Shown here: positions 17,612 to 26,314 of the stretch, one piece after another
Layout of the letters: each line of letters opens with the position of its first letter
Position numbering within the stretch: position 1 is the first letter of the stretch
Assembly: GCF_003933745.1 (NCBI RefSeq)
Contig: NZ_RSEB01000002.1
Location: 1-64,000, forward strand
Reading direction: 5' to 3'
DNA from: Glycomyces terrestris
GTDB lineage: Bacteria; Actinomycetota; Actinomycetes; Mycobacteriales; Micromonosporaceae
Length of the DNA stretch: 64,000 nt
Program-made: the position numbers and the translations under genes
The notes under the pieces: generated by a model
The model's database searches: none
What the model saw: the letters and a program-made list of their open reading frames with translations, nothing else
What the model was told of the DNA's origin: nothing

Positions 17612-18835
17612 GTGTCCGCCTTCTCGCCAGTAGCAGCCGCACGCCCGCCCGCCGCCGACATCGCCGCGGCCGCCGCCGACCCCGCCGCCGGGGAGGCCGG
17701 GTTCGGGTTCTACGTCCACGTGCCCTTCTGCGTCTCGCGCTGCGGCTACTGCGACTTCAACACCTACACGGCCGCCGAACTCGGTGGCGGCGTCTCCCGC
17801 GACTCCTACGCCGCGGTCGTCCGCGGCGAGATCCGCGCCGCCGCGGCGCAGTTCGGCACCAGGCCGAAGGTCGACACCGTCTTCTTCGGCGGCGGCACCC
17901 CCACGCTCCTGCCCGCCGCCGACCTCGCCGCGATCCTCGCCGAGATCGACCGCGAGTTCGGCCTCGCCGACGGCTACGAGGCCACCACCGAGGCCAACCC
18001 CGAGTCCGTCGACGCCGACTACCTCGCCGAACTCCGCGACGGCGGCTTCACGCGCCTGTCGATCGGCATGCAGTCCACCGCCTCCCACGTCCTCAAGGTC
18101 CTCGACCGCGAGCACTCCCCGCAGAAGGCCCTCGACACCGTCGCGCACGCCCACCGGGCCGGGTTCGAGCACGTCAGCCTCGACCTCATCTACGGCACCC
18201 CCGGCGAGAAGGCCGCCGACTTCGCCGACAGCCTCGCCGCCGCCGTCGACACCGGCGTCGACCACGTCTCCGCGTACGCCCTCATCGTCGAGGACGGCAC
18301 CGCCCTCGCCCGCCGCATCCGCGCCGGCCAGGTGCCCCAGCCCTCCGACGACGTCGCCGCCGACCGCTACCTCGCCGCCGAGGCGGCCCTCGACGCCGCC
18401 GGCTTCACCTGGTACGAGGTCTCCAACTGGGCCAAGGACGACGCCGCCCGCTGCCGCCACAACCTCCTGTACTGGGACGGCGGCCACTGGTGGGGCGCCG
18501 GGCCCGGCGCCCACTCCCACCTGCCCGGCGTCCGCTGGTGGAACCACAAGCACCCCGCCACCTACGGCGCCGCGCTCGCCGACGCCGCTGAACACGGCGG
18601 CCTGCCCGTCGCCGGCCACGAGCTCCTCACCCCCGAGGACCGCTATCTCGAGCGGGTGCTCCTGCTCACCCGGCTCGCGAGCGGCCTTCCACTCGCCGAC
18701 CTGCGCCCCGAGGGCCGCGCCGCCGCGGAACGCGTTGCCGCCGAAGGACTCGCCGAACTCCGCGACGGCCGGCTCGTGCTCACGCTCCGCGGTCGACTCC
18801 TCGCCGACGCCGTGGTGAGAGACCTCACCGCCTGA
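17612..18835 (+). CDS. hemW: heme chaperone HemW (radical SAM)
   Basis: The protein is 407 aa. It was once annotated as oxygen-independent coproporphyrinogen oxidase. HemW instead binds heme and delivers it to proteins such as respiratory enzymes. The radical SAM cluster motif CVSRCGYCDFNTY lies near residue 40. Then come FGGGTPTLL, the TTEANPESV block and the C-terminal HemW domain with the HNLLYWDGGHWWGAGPGAHS motif. The CGYCDF form, without the extra Cys of HemN, is typical of HemW. GTG 17612 is preferred. Upstream codons would extend into the divergent gene. Confidence 0.92.
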   Translation: MSAFSPVAAARPPAADIAAAAADPAAGEAGFGFYVHVPFCVSRCGYCDFNTYTAAELGGGVSRDSYAAVVRGEIRAAAAQFGTRPKVDTVFFGGGTPTLLPAADLAAILAEIDREFGLADGYEATTEANPESVDADYLAELRDGGFTRLSIGMQSTASHVLKVLDREHSPQKALDTVAHAHRAGFEHVSLDLIYGTPGEKAADFADSLAAAVDTGVDHVSAYALIVEDGTALARRIRAGQVPQPSDDVAADRYLAAEAALDAAGFTWYEVSNWAKDDAARCRHNLLYWDGGHWWGAGPGAHSHLPGVRWWNHKHPATYGAALADAAEHGGLPVAGHELLTPEDRYLERVLLLTRLASGLPLADLRPEGRAAAERVAAEGLAELRDGRLVLTLRGRLLADAVVRDLTA

Positions 18836-18978
18836 CGACGCGCAAGCGGACGCCCCGTAGATTTGACCCGTCGCGGCGAGCCGGTCCCCAGTCGGCCCCG
18901 CCGGCGCGGGCCCCGCCGACCCCCGGCGCCCCAGGCCCCGTCACCCCTGAATCCTCGACACCGGAGCCCAGACCACCC

Positions 18979-20103
18979 ATGCGCACACCATCCCCCGCCG
19001 CCTCCCGCCGCGGCGTCCTCGCCGCCTCCTTCGCCGGCCTCGCCCTGGCCGCCTGCTCCCGAGAGGAGCCGCAGGCCGAGGACGACGGCGGCGCCGGCGC
19101 TTCCGAGGAGGCCTCGCCCTCGCCGTCCCCCTCGCCCGAGCCCCCCCGCGAGATCACCATCACGCACGTCGGCGACACCATGCCCGGCTCCTACCCGAAC
19201 CAGATGGCCTCCGACGAGGGCGCGAGCTTCTTCGACGGCGTTCGCGACAACCTCACCGGCGACGTCGTCATCGCCAACCTCGAAGGCGCCCTGTCGACCC
19301 TGGAGTTCGACAAGTGCGGCGGCGGCGAGTGCACCTACTTCCGCCTCCCCGCCGAGTACGCCCAGGTCTTCGCCGACGCCGGCTTCCACGTCCTCAACCA
19401 GGCCAACAACCACGGCTGGGACGCCGGGCCCGACGGCGCCGCCGAGACCCAGGAGGCCGTGCGCGCCGCCGGCATGGAGATCTGCGGCATCAAGGACGAG
19501 GTCTGCCTCGTCGAGACCGAGAGCGGCCTCACCGTCGGCCTCGTCGGCTTCGCGCCCTACACCTTCTACACCGACAACCGCGACCTCGACGCCGTCGCCG
19601 CCCTCGTCGCCTCCGCGAAGGAGCAGGCCGACATCGTCGTCGCCACCGCCCACCTCGGCGCGGAGGGCACCGACCACCGCCACGTCCCCGAAGGGGTCGA
19701 GACCTACCTCGGCGAGGACCGCGGCGACACCCGCGCCTTCGCCCACACCTGCATCGACAACGGCGCCGACCTCGTCTTCGGCCACGGCCCGCACGTCCTG
19801 CGCGGCATGGAGGTCTACAACGGCAAGCTCATCGCCTACTCCCTCGGGAACTTCGGCGGCGGCCAGAACCTCTTCAGCATGGACGGCCCCCTCGGCCGCT
19901 CCGCCATCCTCTCGGTCACCATCCGCGAGGACGGCACCATCGTCGCCGCCAAGGCCCAGGCCAGCATCATGGACGGCGACGGCTACCCGACCCTCGACGA
20001 GGACAACGGCGCCTTCGACGACCTCAACGAGCTCGCCGAGGACTTCGGCGAGAACGGGGTCACCGTCGCCGACGACGGCGCGCTCATCATCCCGGGCGTC
20101 TGA
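18979..20103 (+). CDS. CapA family lipoprotein (metallophosphatase fold)
   Basis: The protein is 374 aa. A Tat-like signal (SRRGVLAASFAGLALAAC) ends in a lipobox, followed by an acidic Ser/Pro linker (to about 55). The CapA domain runs about 60-320 with THVGDTMPG, ANLEGALS, NQANNHGWDAG, ATAHLGAEG and FGHGPHVLRGMEVYNGKLIAYSLGNFGGGQ. CapA relatives are phosphoesterase-fold proteins first linked to poly-gamma-glutamate capsule synthesis. No capB/capC is nearby, so the substrate is unknown. A TAGATT at 18858 could serve as the -10 with a leader of about 110 nt. Confidence 0.88.
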   Translation: MRTPSPAASRRGVLAASFAGLALAACSREEPQAEDDGGAGASEEASPSPSPSPEPPREITITHVGDTMPGSYPNQMASDEGASFFDGVRDNLTGDVVIANLEGALSTLEFDKCGGGECTYFRLPAEYAQVFADAGFHVLNQANNHGWDAGPDGAAETQEAVRAAGMEICGIKDEVCLVETESGLTVGLVGFAPYTFYTDNRDLDAVAALVASAKEQADIVVATAHLGAEGTDHRHVPEGVETYLGEDRGDTRAFAHTCIDNGADLVFGHGPHVLRGMEVYNGKLIAYSLGNFGGGQNLFSMDGPLGRSAILSVTIREDGTIVAAKAQASIMDGDGYPTLDEDNGAFDDLNELAEDFGENGVTVADDGALIIPGV

Positions 20104-20116
20104 CCCCCCACGTACA

Positions 20117-20143
20117 CTGGCACTCCTGGACACGGAGTGCCAG
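20117..20143 (+). promoter_or_regulatory. CIRCE element (HrcA operator)
   Basis: CTGGCACTC, nine bases, GAGTGCCAG is a perfect inverted repeat with the CIRCE spacing, close to the consensus TTAGCACTC-N9-GAGTGCTAA. TACACT at 20113-20118, a likely -10, overlaps it. HrcA, encoded just downstream, should bind here and shut off hrcA-dnaJ until heat stress. Confidence 0.9.
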
Positions 20144-20217
20144 ACTTGAGTCCGGCGGACTGAGCTTCGGCCCGGCCCGCCGGACGCCGGCATCGAGACT
20201 GAGGGGACGTGGCGACG

Positions 20218-21234
20218 ATGGACGACCGCAAGCTCGAAGTCCTGCGCGCCATCGTCGAGGACTACGTCGCGACCCAGGAGCCCGTCGGCTCCAAGGCCGT
20301 CGCCCAGCGCCACTCCCTCGGCGTCTCGGCCGCCACCGTCCGCAACGACATGGCCTACCTCGAAGAGGCCGGGTACATCCAGCAGCCCCACACCTCCGCC
20401 GGCCGCATCCCGACCGCCAAGGGCTACCGCCTCTTCGTCGACCGCCTCGGCAAGATCAAGCCGCTCTCGGCCGCCGAGCGCCGCGCCGTGCACCGCTTCC
20501 TCTCCGAGGCCATCGACCTCGACGACGTCGTCACCCGCACCGTGCGCCTGCTCGCCCAGCTCACCCACCAGGTCGCCGTCGTCCAGTACCCGAGCCTCAA
20601 CCGCTCCTCCGTGCGCCACCTGGAACTCGTCTCGCTCACCCCCACCCGGCTCATGCTCGTCATGATCACCGACACCGGACGCGTCGAGCAGCGCTACGTC
20701 GAGGTCCCCGCCGAGCTCACCGAGGACGACGTCCTCGACCTGCGCCGCCTCGTCAACGAGCAGCTCCAGGGCAAGGCCCTCGCCGACGCCCCCCGCATCA
20801 TCGACGGCCTCGCCGGCCTGGCCCGCCCCGAACTGCGGGCCACCGCCTCCGCGCTGGCGCGCGTGCTCCTGGAGTCCGTCGTCGCCCGCACCGAGGAGCG
20901 CGTCGCCGTCGCTGGCGCCGCGAACCTCACCCGCAACGGCAACTTCTTCGCCGGCTCGCTGCGGCCCATCCTCGAAGCCCTCGAGGAGGAGGTCGTGCTC
21001 ATGCAGCTCCTCGGCCGCGCCGACTCCAACGCCCTCCTGACGGTGCGCATCGGCGACGAGAACGAGGTCGCCGACTTCCGCGAGGCGACCGTCGTCACCG
21101 CCGGGTACGGGCCCGGCTCCGTCGTCGGGCACATGGGCGTGCTCGGGCCGACCCGCATGGACTACCCGGGCACGATCGCGGCCGTCCGCGCCGTCGCCCG
21201 CTACGTATCAGAGATTTTGGAACAGAACCGCTGA
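20218..21234 (+). CDS. hrcA: heat-inducible repressor HrcA
   Basis: This 338-aa repressor represses heat-shock genes by binding CIRCE, with its activity depending on GroEL. The N-terminal winged helix ([27 protein letters not shown]...[34 protein letters not shown]) and C-terminal GAF-like and dimerisation parts are complete. ATG 20218 matches the usual family start. GTG 20209, three codons upstream, is possible but sits only 2 nt from the GAGGGG ribosome site. It is first in an operon with dnaJ, 7 nt apart. Confidence 0.94.
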   Translation: MDDRKLEVLRAIVEDYVATQEPVGSKAVAQRHSLGVSAATVRNDMAYLEEAGYIQQPHTSAGRIPTAKGYRLFVDRLGKIKPLSAAERRAVHRFLSEAIDLDDVVTRTVRLLAQLTHQVAVVQYPSLNRSSVRHLELVSLTPTRLMLVMITDTGRVEQRYVEVPAELTEDDVLDLRRLVNEQLQGKALADAPRIIDGLAGLARPELRATASALARVLLESVVARTEERVAVAGAANLTRNGNFFAGSLRPILEALEEEVVLMQLLGRADSNALLTVRIGDENEVADFREATVVTAGYGPGSVVGHMGVLGPTRMDYPGTIAAVRAVARYVSEILEQNR

Positions 21235-21241
21235 CAGGACG

Positions 21242-22387
21242 ATGAGCACCCACGTGGCAAAGGACTACTACGGCATCCTCGGTGTCGAGCGCAACGCGAC
21301 CGAGGACGAGCTGAAGAAGGCGTACCGGAAGCTTGCGCGCAAGTACCACCCCGACGTCAGCGACGAACCCGACGCACAGGAGCGCCTCCAGGAGATCAAC
21401 GCGGCCTTCGAGGTCCTCATGGACCCGCAGAAGCGCGCGATCGTCGACGCGGGCGGCGACCCGTACGCGCGCGGCGGCGCCGGCGGCGCGGGTGCCCCGT
21501 TCATGGGCTTCGAGGACATCATGGACGCCTTCTTCGGCGGCTCGATGGGCGGCTTCGGCCGCCGCGGCCCGCGCTCGCGCACCCGGCCCGGCAACGACGC
21601 GCTGCTGCGCCTCGACCTCGACCTCGAGGAGGTCGCGTTCGGCACCGAGTCGACCCTGACCGTCGACACCGCGATCCTGTGCGACGCCTGCGACGGCTCT
21701 TGCACCGAGGGCGGCTCCGAGCCGCAGACGTGCAGCACCTGCGGCGGCTCCGGCGAGGTCCAGGTCGTGCAGCGCACGATCCTCGGCCAGGTCCGCACCG
21801 CGCGCCCCTGCTCGGCCTGCTCCGGCTACGGCACGATCATCACCGACCCGTGCCGCAAGTGCGGCGGCGAGGGCCGCGTGCGCTCGCGCCGGCGCATCAC
21901 CGTCAAGGTGCCCGCGGGCGTCGAGGACGGCATGCGCATCCGCCTCTCCGGCGAAGGCGAGGTCGGCCCCGGCGGCGGCCCCGCCGGCGACCTGTACGTC
22001 GAGGTCCACGAGAAGCCCCACGAGGTCTTCACCCGCGAGGGCTCGGACCTGCGCTGCCGCGTCCGCGTGCCGATGACCCAGGCCGCGCTCGGCACCAAGC
22101 TGAACATCCACACCCTCGACGACCAGGTCGAGGTCGACGTCACCCCCGGCACGCAGCCCGGCACGATCAAGAAGGTCCGCGGCCACGGCGTCCCCAAGCT
22201 CCGCGGCGGCGGCGCCCGCGGCGACCTCTTCGTCGAGCTCGACGTGCGCACCCCCACCAAGCTCGACGCCGAGCAGGAGGAGCTGCTCCGCAAGCTCGCC
22301 ACCCTGCGCGACGAGGAGATCAAGGAAGTCAAGGGCGGCAGCGGTTTCTTCTCGAGGATGAGGGACGCCTTCAACGGCCACGCCTGA
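21242..22387 (+). CDS. dnaJ: chaperone DnaJ (type I, DnaJ2)
   Basis: The 381-aa co-chaperone stimulates DnaK ATPase and binds unfolded proteins. It has a J domain (about 8-72) with HPD in YHPDVSDEP, a Gly/Phe-rich linker (about 75-115), a zinc-finger domain (about 140-215) and two client-binding beta domains. Zinc repeats 2-4 are regular (CSTCGGSG, CSACSGYG, CRKCGGEG). The first is CDACDGSC, with Cys replacing the last Gly. The pairing with hrcA rather than dnaK marks it as the second actinobacterial DnaJ. The heptamer array starts 16 bp after the stop. Confidence 0.95.
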   Translation: MSTHVAKDYYGILGVERNATEDELKKAYRKLARKYHPDVSDEPDAQERLQEINAAFEVLMDPQKRAIVDAGGDPYARGGAGGAGAPFMGFEDIMDAFFGGSMGGFGRRGPRSRTRPGNDALLRLDLDLEEVAFGTESTLTVDTAILCDACDGSCTEGGSEPQTCSTCGGSGEVQVVQRTILGQVRTARPCSACSGYGTIITDPCRKCGGEGRVRSRRRITVKVPAGVEDGMRIRLSGEGEVGPGGGPAGDLYVEVHEKPHEVFTREGSDLRCRVRVPMTQAALGTKLNIHTLDDQVEVDVTPGTQPGTIKKVRGHGVPKLRGGGARGDLFVELDVRTPTKLDAEQEELLRKLATLRDEEIKEVKGGSGFFSRMRDAFNGHA

Positions 22388-22403
22388 CGCGAGATGCTCC
22401 TCG

Positions 22404-22963
22404 TTGAGCGTTGAGCGTTGAGCGTTGAGCGTTGAGCGTTGAGCGTTGAGCGTTGAGCGTTGAGCGTTGAGCGTTGAGCGTTGAGCGTTGAGCGTTGAGC
22501 GTTGAGCGTTGAGCGTTGAGCGTTGAGCGTTGAGCGTTGAGCGTTGAGCGTTGAGCGTTGAGCGTTGAGCGTTGAGCGTTGAGCGTTGAGCGTTGAGCGT
22601 TGAGCGTTGAGCGTTGAGCGTTGAGCGTTGAGCGTTGAGCGTTGAGCGTTGAGCGTTGAGCGTTGAGCGTTGAGCGTTGAGCGTTGAGCGTTGAGCGTTG
22701 AGCGTTGAGCGTTGAGCGTTGAGCGTTGAGCGTTGAGCGTTGAGCGTTGAGCGTTGAGCGTTGAGCGTTGAGCGTTGAGCGTTGAGCGTTGAGCGTTGAG
22801 CGTTGAGCGTTGAGCGTTGAGCGTTGAGCGTTGAGCGTTGAGCGTTGAGCGTTGAGCGTTGAGCGTTGAGCGTTGAGCGTTGAGCGTTGAGCGTTGAGCG
22901 TTGAGCGTTGAGCGTTGAGCGTTGAGCGTTGAGCGTTGAGCGCCGAGCGCCGAGCCTTGAGCG
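22404..22963. repeat. tandem heptamer array (TTGAGCG), 80 units
   Basis: From 22404 to 22942 the sequence is 77 TTGAGCG units with no error that I can see. Three drifting units (CCGAGCG, CCGAGCC, TTGAGCG) then run to 22963. The plus strand has TGA stops in all frames. The minus strand, CGCTCAA, is open in all three frames and would read as one heptapeptide repeat. This array accounts for nearly all of the 618-bp gap between dnaJ and the next gene. The copy number in the assembly may be unreliable. Confidence 0.97.
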
Positions 22964-22991
22964 CCGCCCCGGCCGGGGAGCGGGGCTCCGC

Positions 22992-23005
22992 TACACTCCG
23001 GGGCC
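22992..23005 (+). promoter_or_regulatory. leaderless promoter of the PemK-like gene
   Basis: TACACT (22992-22997) is followed by 8 nt and GTG 23006. The heptamer array ends 28 bp upstream, where a -35 element would lie, so copy number could affect expression. Confidence 0.5.
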
Positions 23006-23491
23006 GTGATCAGCCTCGACCCCGGAACCCTGCTGTTCCCGCTCCTCGTGCTCGCCGCGGGCCTCGTCGTCCTCGTCGTCGTCCTGCGCCGCCGCGCGGC
23101 CCCGACCCGGGCCCCCGGCGCGCCCCGCCTCGACGCGGCCCCGCCCGTCGGCGGGCCGCAGAACGGCGAGCGCTGGCTGGCCGACGTCCCCTTCGAGGAC
23201 GAGCCGCGCCGCTCGAAGGAGCGCCCCGTCCTCGTCATCGGCTACTCCGGCCGCGGCTACTGGGTCCTCAAGTGCACCACGCAGGAGCCCCGCGAGGCCG
23301 AATGGCGGGTCGCCGCCCCCGCGAACCGCTGGGACCCGCCCGCGGACAAGGACGGCTGGGTCGACCTCGTCCCGGTCCACCTCCCGAGGGGCCGCTTCGA
23401 CCACGCCTTCGGCCGCATCGGCGACCCAGGCCTGTACCGGAAGATCACCGGCCGCCTCCGCTGGGAGCGCGCGGTCGACTTCACCCGCTGA
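23006..23491 (+). CDS. membrane-anchored PemK/MazF-like protein
   Basis: The protein is 161 aa. One membrane helix (about 8-28, LLFPLLVLAAGLVVLVVVL) and an Arg/Pro linker lead to a domain from about 55. This domain resembles the PemK/MazF fold used by actinobacteria: WLADVPFEDEPRRSKERPVLVIGYSGRGYWVLKCTTQE, then WDPPADKDGWVDLVPVHLPRGRF. In the family, Arg/Ser after the first strand and Thr in the KxTxQ segment form the RNase site, and both are present here. No antitoxin gene is adjacent. It may be a housekeeping PemK-fold protein rather than a toxin. GTG 23006 looks leaderless. Confidence 0.65.
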   Translation: MISLDPGTLLFPLLVLAAGLVVLVVVLRRRAAPTRAPGAPRLDAAPPVGGPQNGERWLADVPFEDEPRRSKERPVLVIGYSGRGYWVLKCTTQEPREAEWRVAAPANRWDPPADKDGWVDLVPVHLPRGRFDHAFGRIGDPGLYRKITGRLRWERAVDFTR

Positions 23492-23556
23492 CCGCCGGCG
23501 GCGCCGCCGCGCGCGTCGGCGCCCGGACACCTCCTCCGGCGCCCCCCGGCAGGACC

Positions 23557-23568
23557 TAGGCTGTCCGG
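23557..23568 (+). promoter_or_regulatory. leaderless promoter of rsmE
   Basis: TAGGCT (23557-23562), 6 nt, then GTG 23569. There is no Shine-Dalgarno sequence. Confidence 0.55.
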
Positions 23569-24294
23569 GTGAGCGATCCGGTCTTCCTCGTCGACGCCGT
23601 CCCCGGCGCCGGCGAATTCACCCTCGACGGCCCCGAAGGGCACCACGCCGCCGACGTGCAGCGCCTCCAGCCCGGCGAGACGCTGCTGCTCGCCGACGGC
23701 GACGGCACCGTCGCCTCCGCGCGCGTCGCGCACGCCGAGCGCGGCCTCCTGCGCCTGGAGATCCTCGACCGGCGCACGCTCCCGGCCCCCGAGCCGAAGC
23801 TCACCGTCGTCCAGGCCCTCCCCAAGGGCGACCGCGGCGAGCGCGCCGTGCAGATGCTCACCGAGATCGGCGTCGACGAGGTGATCCCCTGGGCCGCTTC
23901 GCGATCCATCGTCCAGTGGAAGGGCCCGCGCGGCGACAAGGCCCGCGCGAAATGGGAGTCCACCGCCCGCGAGGCCTCCAAGCAGGCCCGCCGGGCCCGC
24001 CTCGCGCGCGTCGCCGAGCTGCACACCACCAAGCAGCTCGTGCAGCGCCTCCGCGACGCCGCGCAGGTCCTCGTCCTCCACGAGGAGGCCGCGAACCCGA
24101 TCTCGCAGGTCGACCTCGCCGCTGCCGGCGAGATCGCCCTCGTCATCGGCCCCGAAGGCTCCATCAGCCCCGACGAGCTCGCCGCCCTCGCCGAGTTCGG
24201 CGCGCCGGTGCGCCTCGGCGACACCGTCCTGCGCACCTCCACGGCCGGGCCCGCCGCCCTCGCGGTGCTCCAGGCCCGCCTCGGCCGCTGGTAA
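23569..24294 (+). CDS. rsmE: 16S rRNA m3U1498 methyltransferase RsmE
   Basis: The protein is 241 aa. It methylates N3 of U1498 in 16S rRNA. It has an N-terminal PUA-like RNA-binding domain (about 1-75, HHAADVQRLQPGE) and a SPOUT methyltransferase domain (about 80-241) with the knotted SAM site motifs ALPKGDRGE, LTEIGVDEVIPWAASRS, IGPEGSISPDEL and LRTSTAGPAAL. The length is normal. The next gene has its own leaderless promoter overlapping the end of this one. Confidence 0.94.
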   Translation: MSDPVFLVDAVPGAGEFTLDGPEGHHAADVQRLQPGETLLLADGDGTVASARVAHAERGLLRLEILDRRTLPAPEPKLTVVQALPKGDRGERAVQMLTEIGVDEVIPWAASRSIVQWKGPRGDKARAKWESTAREASKQARRARLARVAELHTTKQLVQRLRDAAQVLVLHEEAANPISQVDLAAAGEIALVIGPEGSISPDELAALAEFGAPVRLGDTVLRTSTAGPAALAVLQARLGRW

Positions 24295-24306
24295 TAGGAT
24301 CCTCGA
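24295..24306 (+). promoter_or_regulatory. leaderless promoter of the HIT gene
   Basis: TAGGAT (24295-24300), 6 nt, then ATG 24307. The stop codon of rsmE (TAA, 24292-24294) lies directly upstream, so the promoter begins right where the previous gene ends. Confidence 0.55.
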
Positions 24307-24660
24307 ATGACCGACACCGACTGCATCTTCTGCAAGATCGTCGCCGGGGACATCCCCTCGACCCGGGTCCTGGAGACCGAGCGCGTCCTCGCGTTCCGCG
24401 ACCTCTACCCGAAGGCCCCCACGCACGTCCTGGTCATCCCCAAGGACCACTACGCGAACGCCGCCGAGGTCGCCGCGGCCGACCCGGGCCTGACCGGCGA
24501 GATCGTGGCCGCGGCCGGCGAGGTCGCCGCCGCCGAGGGCGTCGCGGACAGCGGGTGGCGGCTCATCGCCAACTCCGGCCCGCACAGCGGCCAGGACGTC
24601 TTCCACGTCCACTTCCACGTCCTCGGCGGGAAACCGCTCGGACCGATGGTTTCGGCCTGA
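24307..24660 (+). CDS. HIT family hydrolase (HINT-like)
   Basis: This 117-aa histidine-triad protein is probably a purine nucleoside phosphoramidase acting on AMP-linked substrates. It starts with CIFCKIVAGDIPSTRVLET and carries the triad HVHFHVLGG near the C-terminus (His-x-His-x-His-x-x). The two N-terminal Cys of the HINT type (CIFC) could bind zinc. Position after rsmE and before phoH is shared with many actinobacteria. Confidence 0.93.
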   Translation: MTDTDCIFCKIVAGDIPSTRVLETERVLAFRDLYPKAPTHVLVIPKDHYANAAEVAAADPGLTGEIVAAAGEVAAAEGVADSGWRLIANSGPHSGQDVFHVHFHVLGGKPLGPMVSA

Positions 24661-24686
24661 AATCACACCCCCGCCTCGTTTACTCG

Positions 24687-24716
24687 TTGTCCCTTGTCGC
24701 AGGCAGGAACTACCAT
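24687..24716 (+). promoter_or_regulatory. sigma-70-like promoter of the phoH operon
   Basis: TTGTCC (24687-24692), 18 bp, TACCAT (24711-24716). Together they place a start about 75 nt before phoH. Confidence 0.45.
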
Positions 24717-24770
24717 TGAGGCATGGAACCAGCGGCCGCGAGGCCGCTTGAAATCTCTTTGAGGAAGCAG

Positions 24771-24798
24771 GTGGCGAACAGCCCTCGCGGCGAAGCCT

Positions 24799-24815
<17 letters not shown>
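24771..24815 (+). CDS. possible 14-codon leader peptide overlapping the phoH start
   Basis: GTG 24771 has a good ribosome site (GAGGAAG) 3 nt upstream and encodes VANSPRGEAYDRPL before a TGA inside phoH. The phoH ATG at 24799 lacks a comparable site and lies within this small frame, so translation of phoH may be coupled to it. There is no homology evidence. It may be accidental. Confidence 0.3.
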
Positions 24816-25831
<1,016 letters not shown>

Positions 25832-25854
<23 letters not shown>

Positions 25855-26308
25855 GTCCGGACGCGAGGTCGACGAGGCGGGCATCCGCGCCGTCGCCGAG
25901 TTCGCACTGCTCGAGATGGGCGTGAACCCGCTCGCCGAGCTCTCGGTCCTCATCGTCGACATCGAGCACATGACCGAGCTCAACAAGCGCTGGATGGGGG
26001 GCACCGGGCCCACCGACGTCCTCTCGTTCCCGATGGACGACGCGATGCCCGGCCGCCCCGACTCCTCCGAGCCGGGCACGCCGATCCTCGGCGACCTCGT
26101 CCTCTCCCCGGAGGTGGCCGAGGCCCAGGCCAAGGACGCCGGCCACTCGACCGCCGACGAGCTGCACATGCTCTCGGTCCACGGGGTGCTCCACATCCTC
26201 GGCTACGACCACGCCGAACCGGAGCAGGCCAAGGAGATGTTCGGCCTGCAGAACCGCCTGCTCGACTCCTGGCGCTCGAAACGCGCCGCCGCCGCGGCGG
26301 AGAGCTAG
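25832..26308 (+). CDS. ybeY: rRNA maturation endonuclease YbeY
   Basis: This 158-aa zinc metalloprotein is needed for 16S rRNA 3'-end processing and 70S quality control. The metal site [11 protein letters not shown] (H-x3-H-x5-H) lies at about 116-126. [11 protein letters not shown] and [16 protein letters not shown] are the other family marks. GTG 25832 overlaps the phoH stop. It is part of the phoH-ybeY-CBS-era operon. Confidence 0.96.
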
Positions 26309-26314
26309 GCCCCG

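Noticed and set aside
22404..22963. Possible CRISPR array
   Set aside because: The unit is 7 bp with no unique spacers and no cas genes nearby; it is a simple tandem repeat.
21826..23238. A long minus-strand open frame running through the TTGAGCG array, coding for a heptapeptide repeat
   Set aside because: The frame is open only because CGCTCAA has no stop in any frame. It runs antisense to dnaJ and to the PemK-like gene and has no start or homology support.
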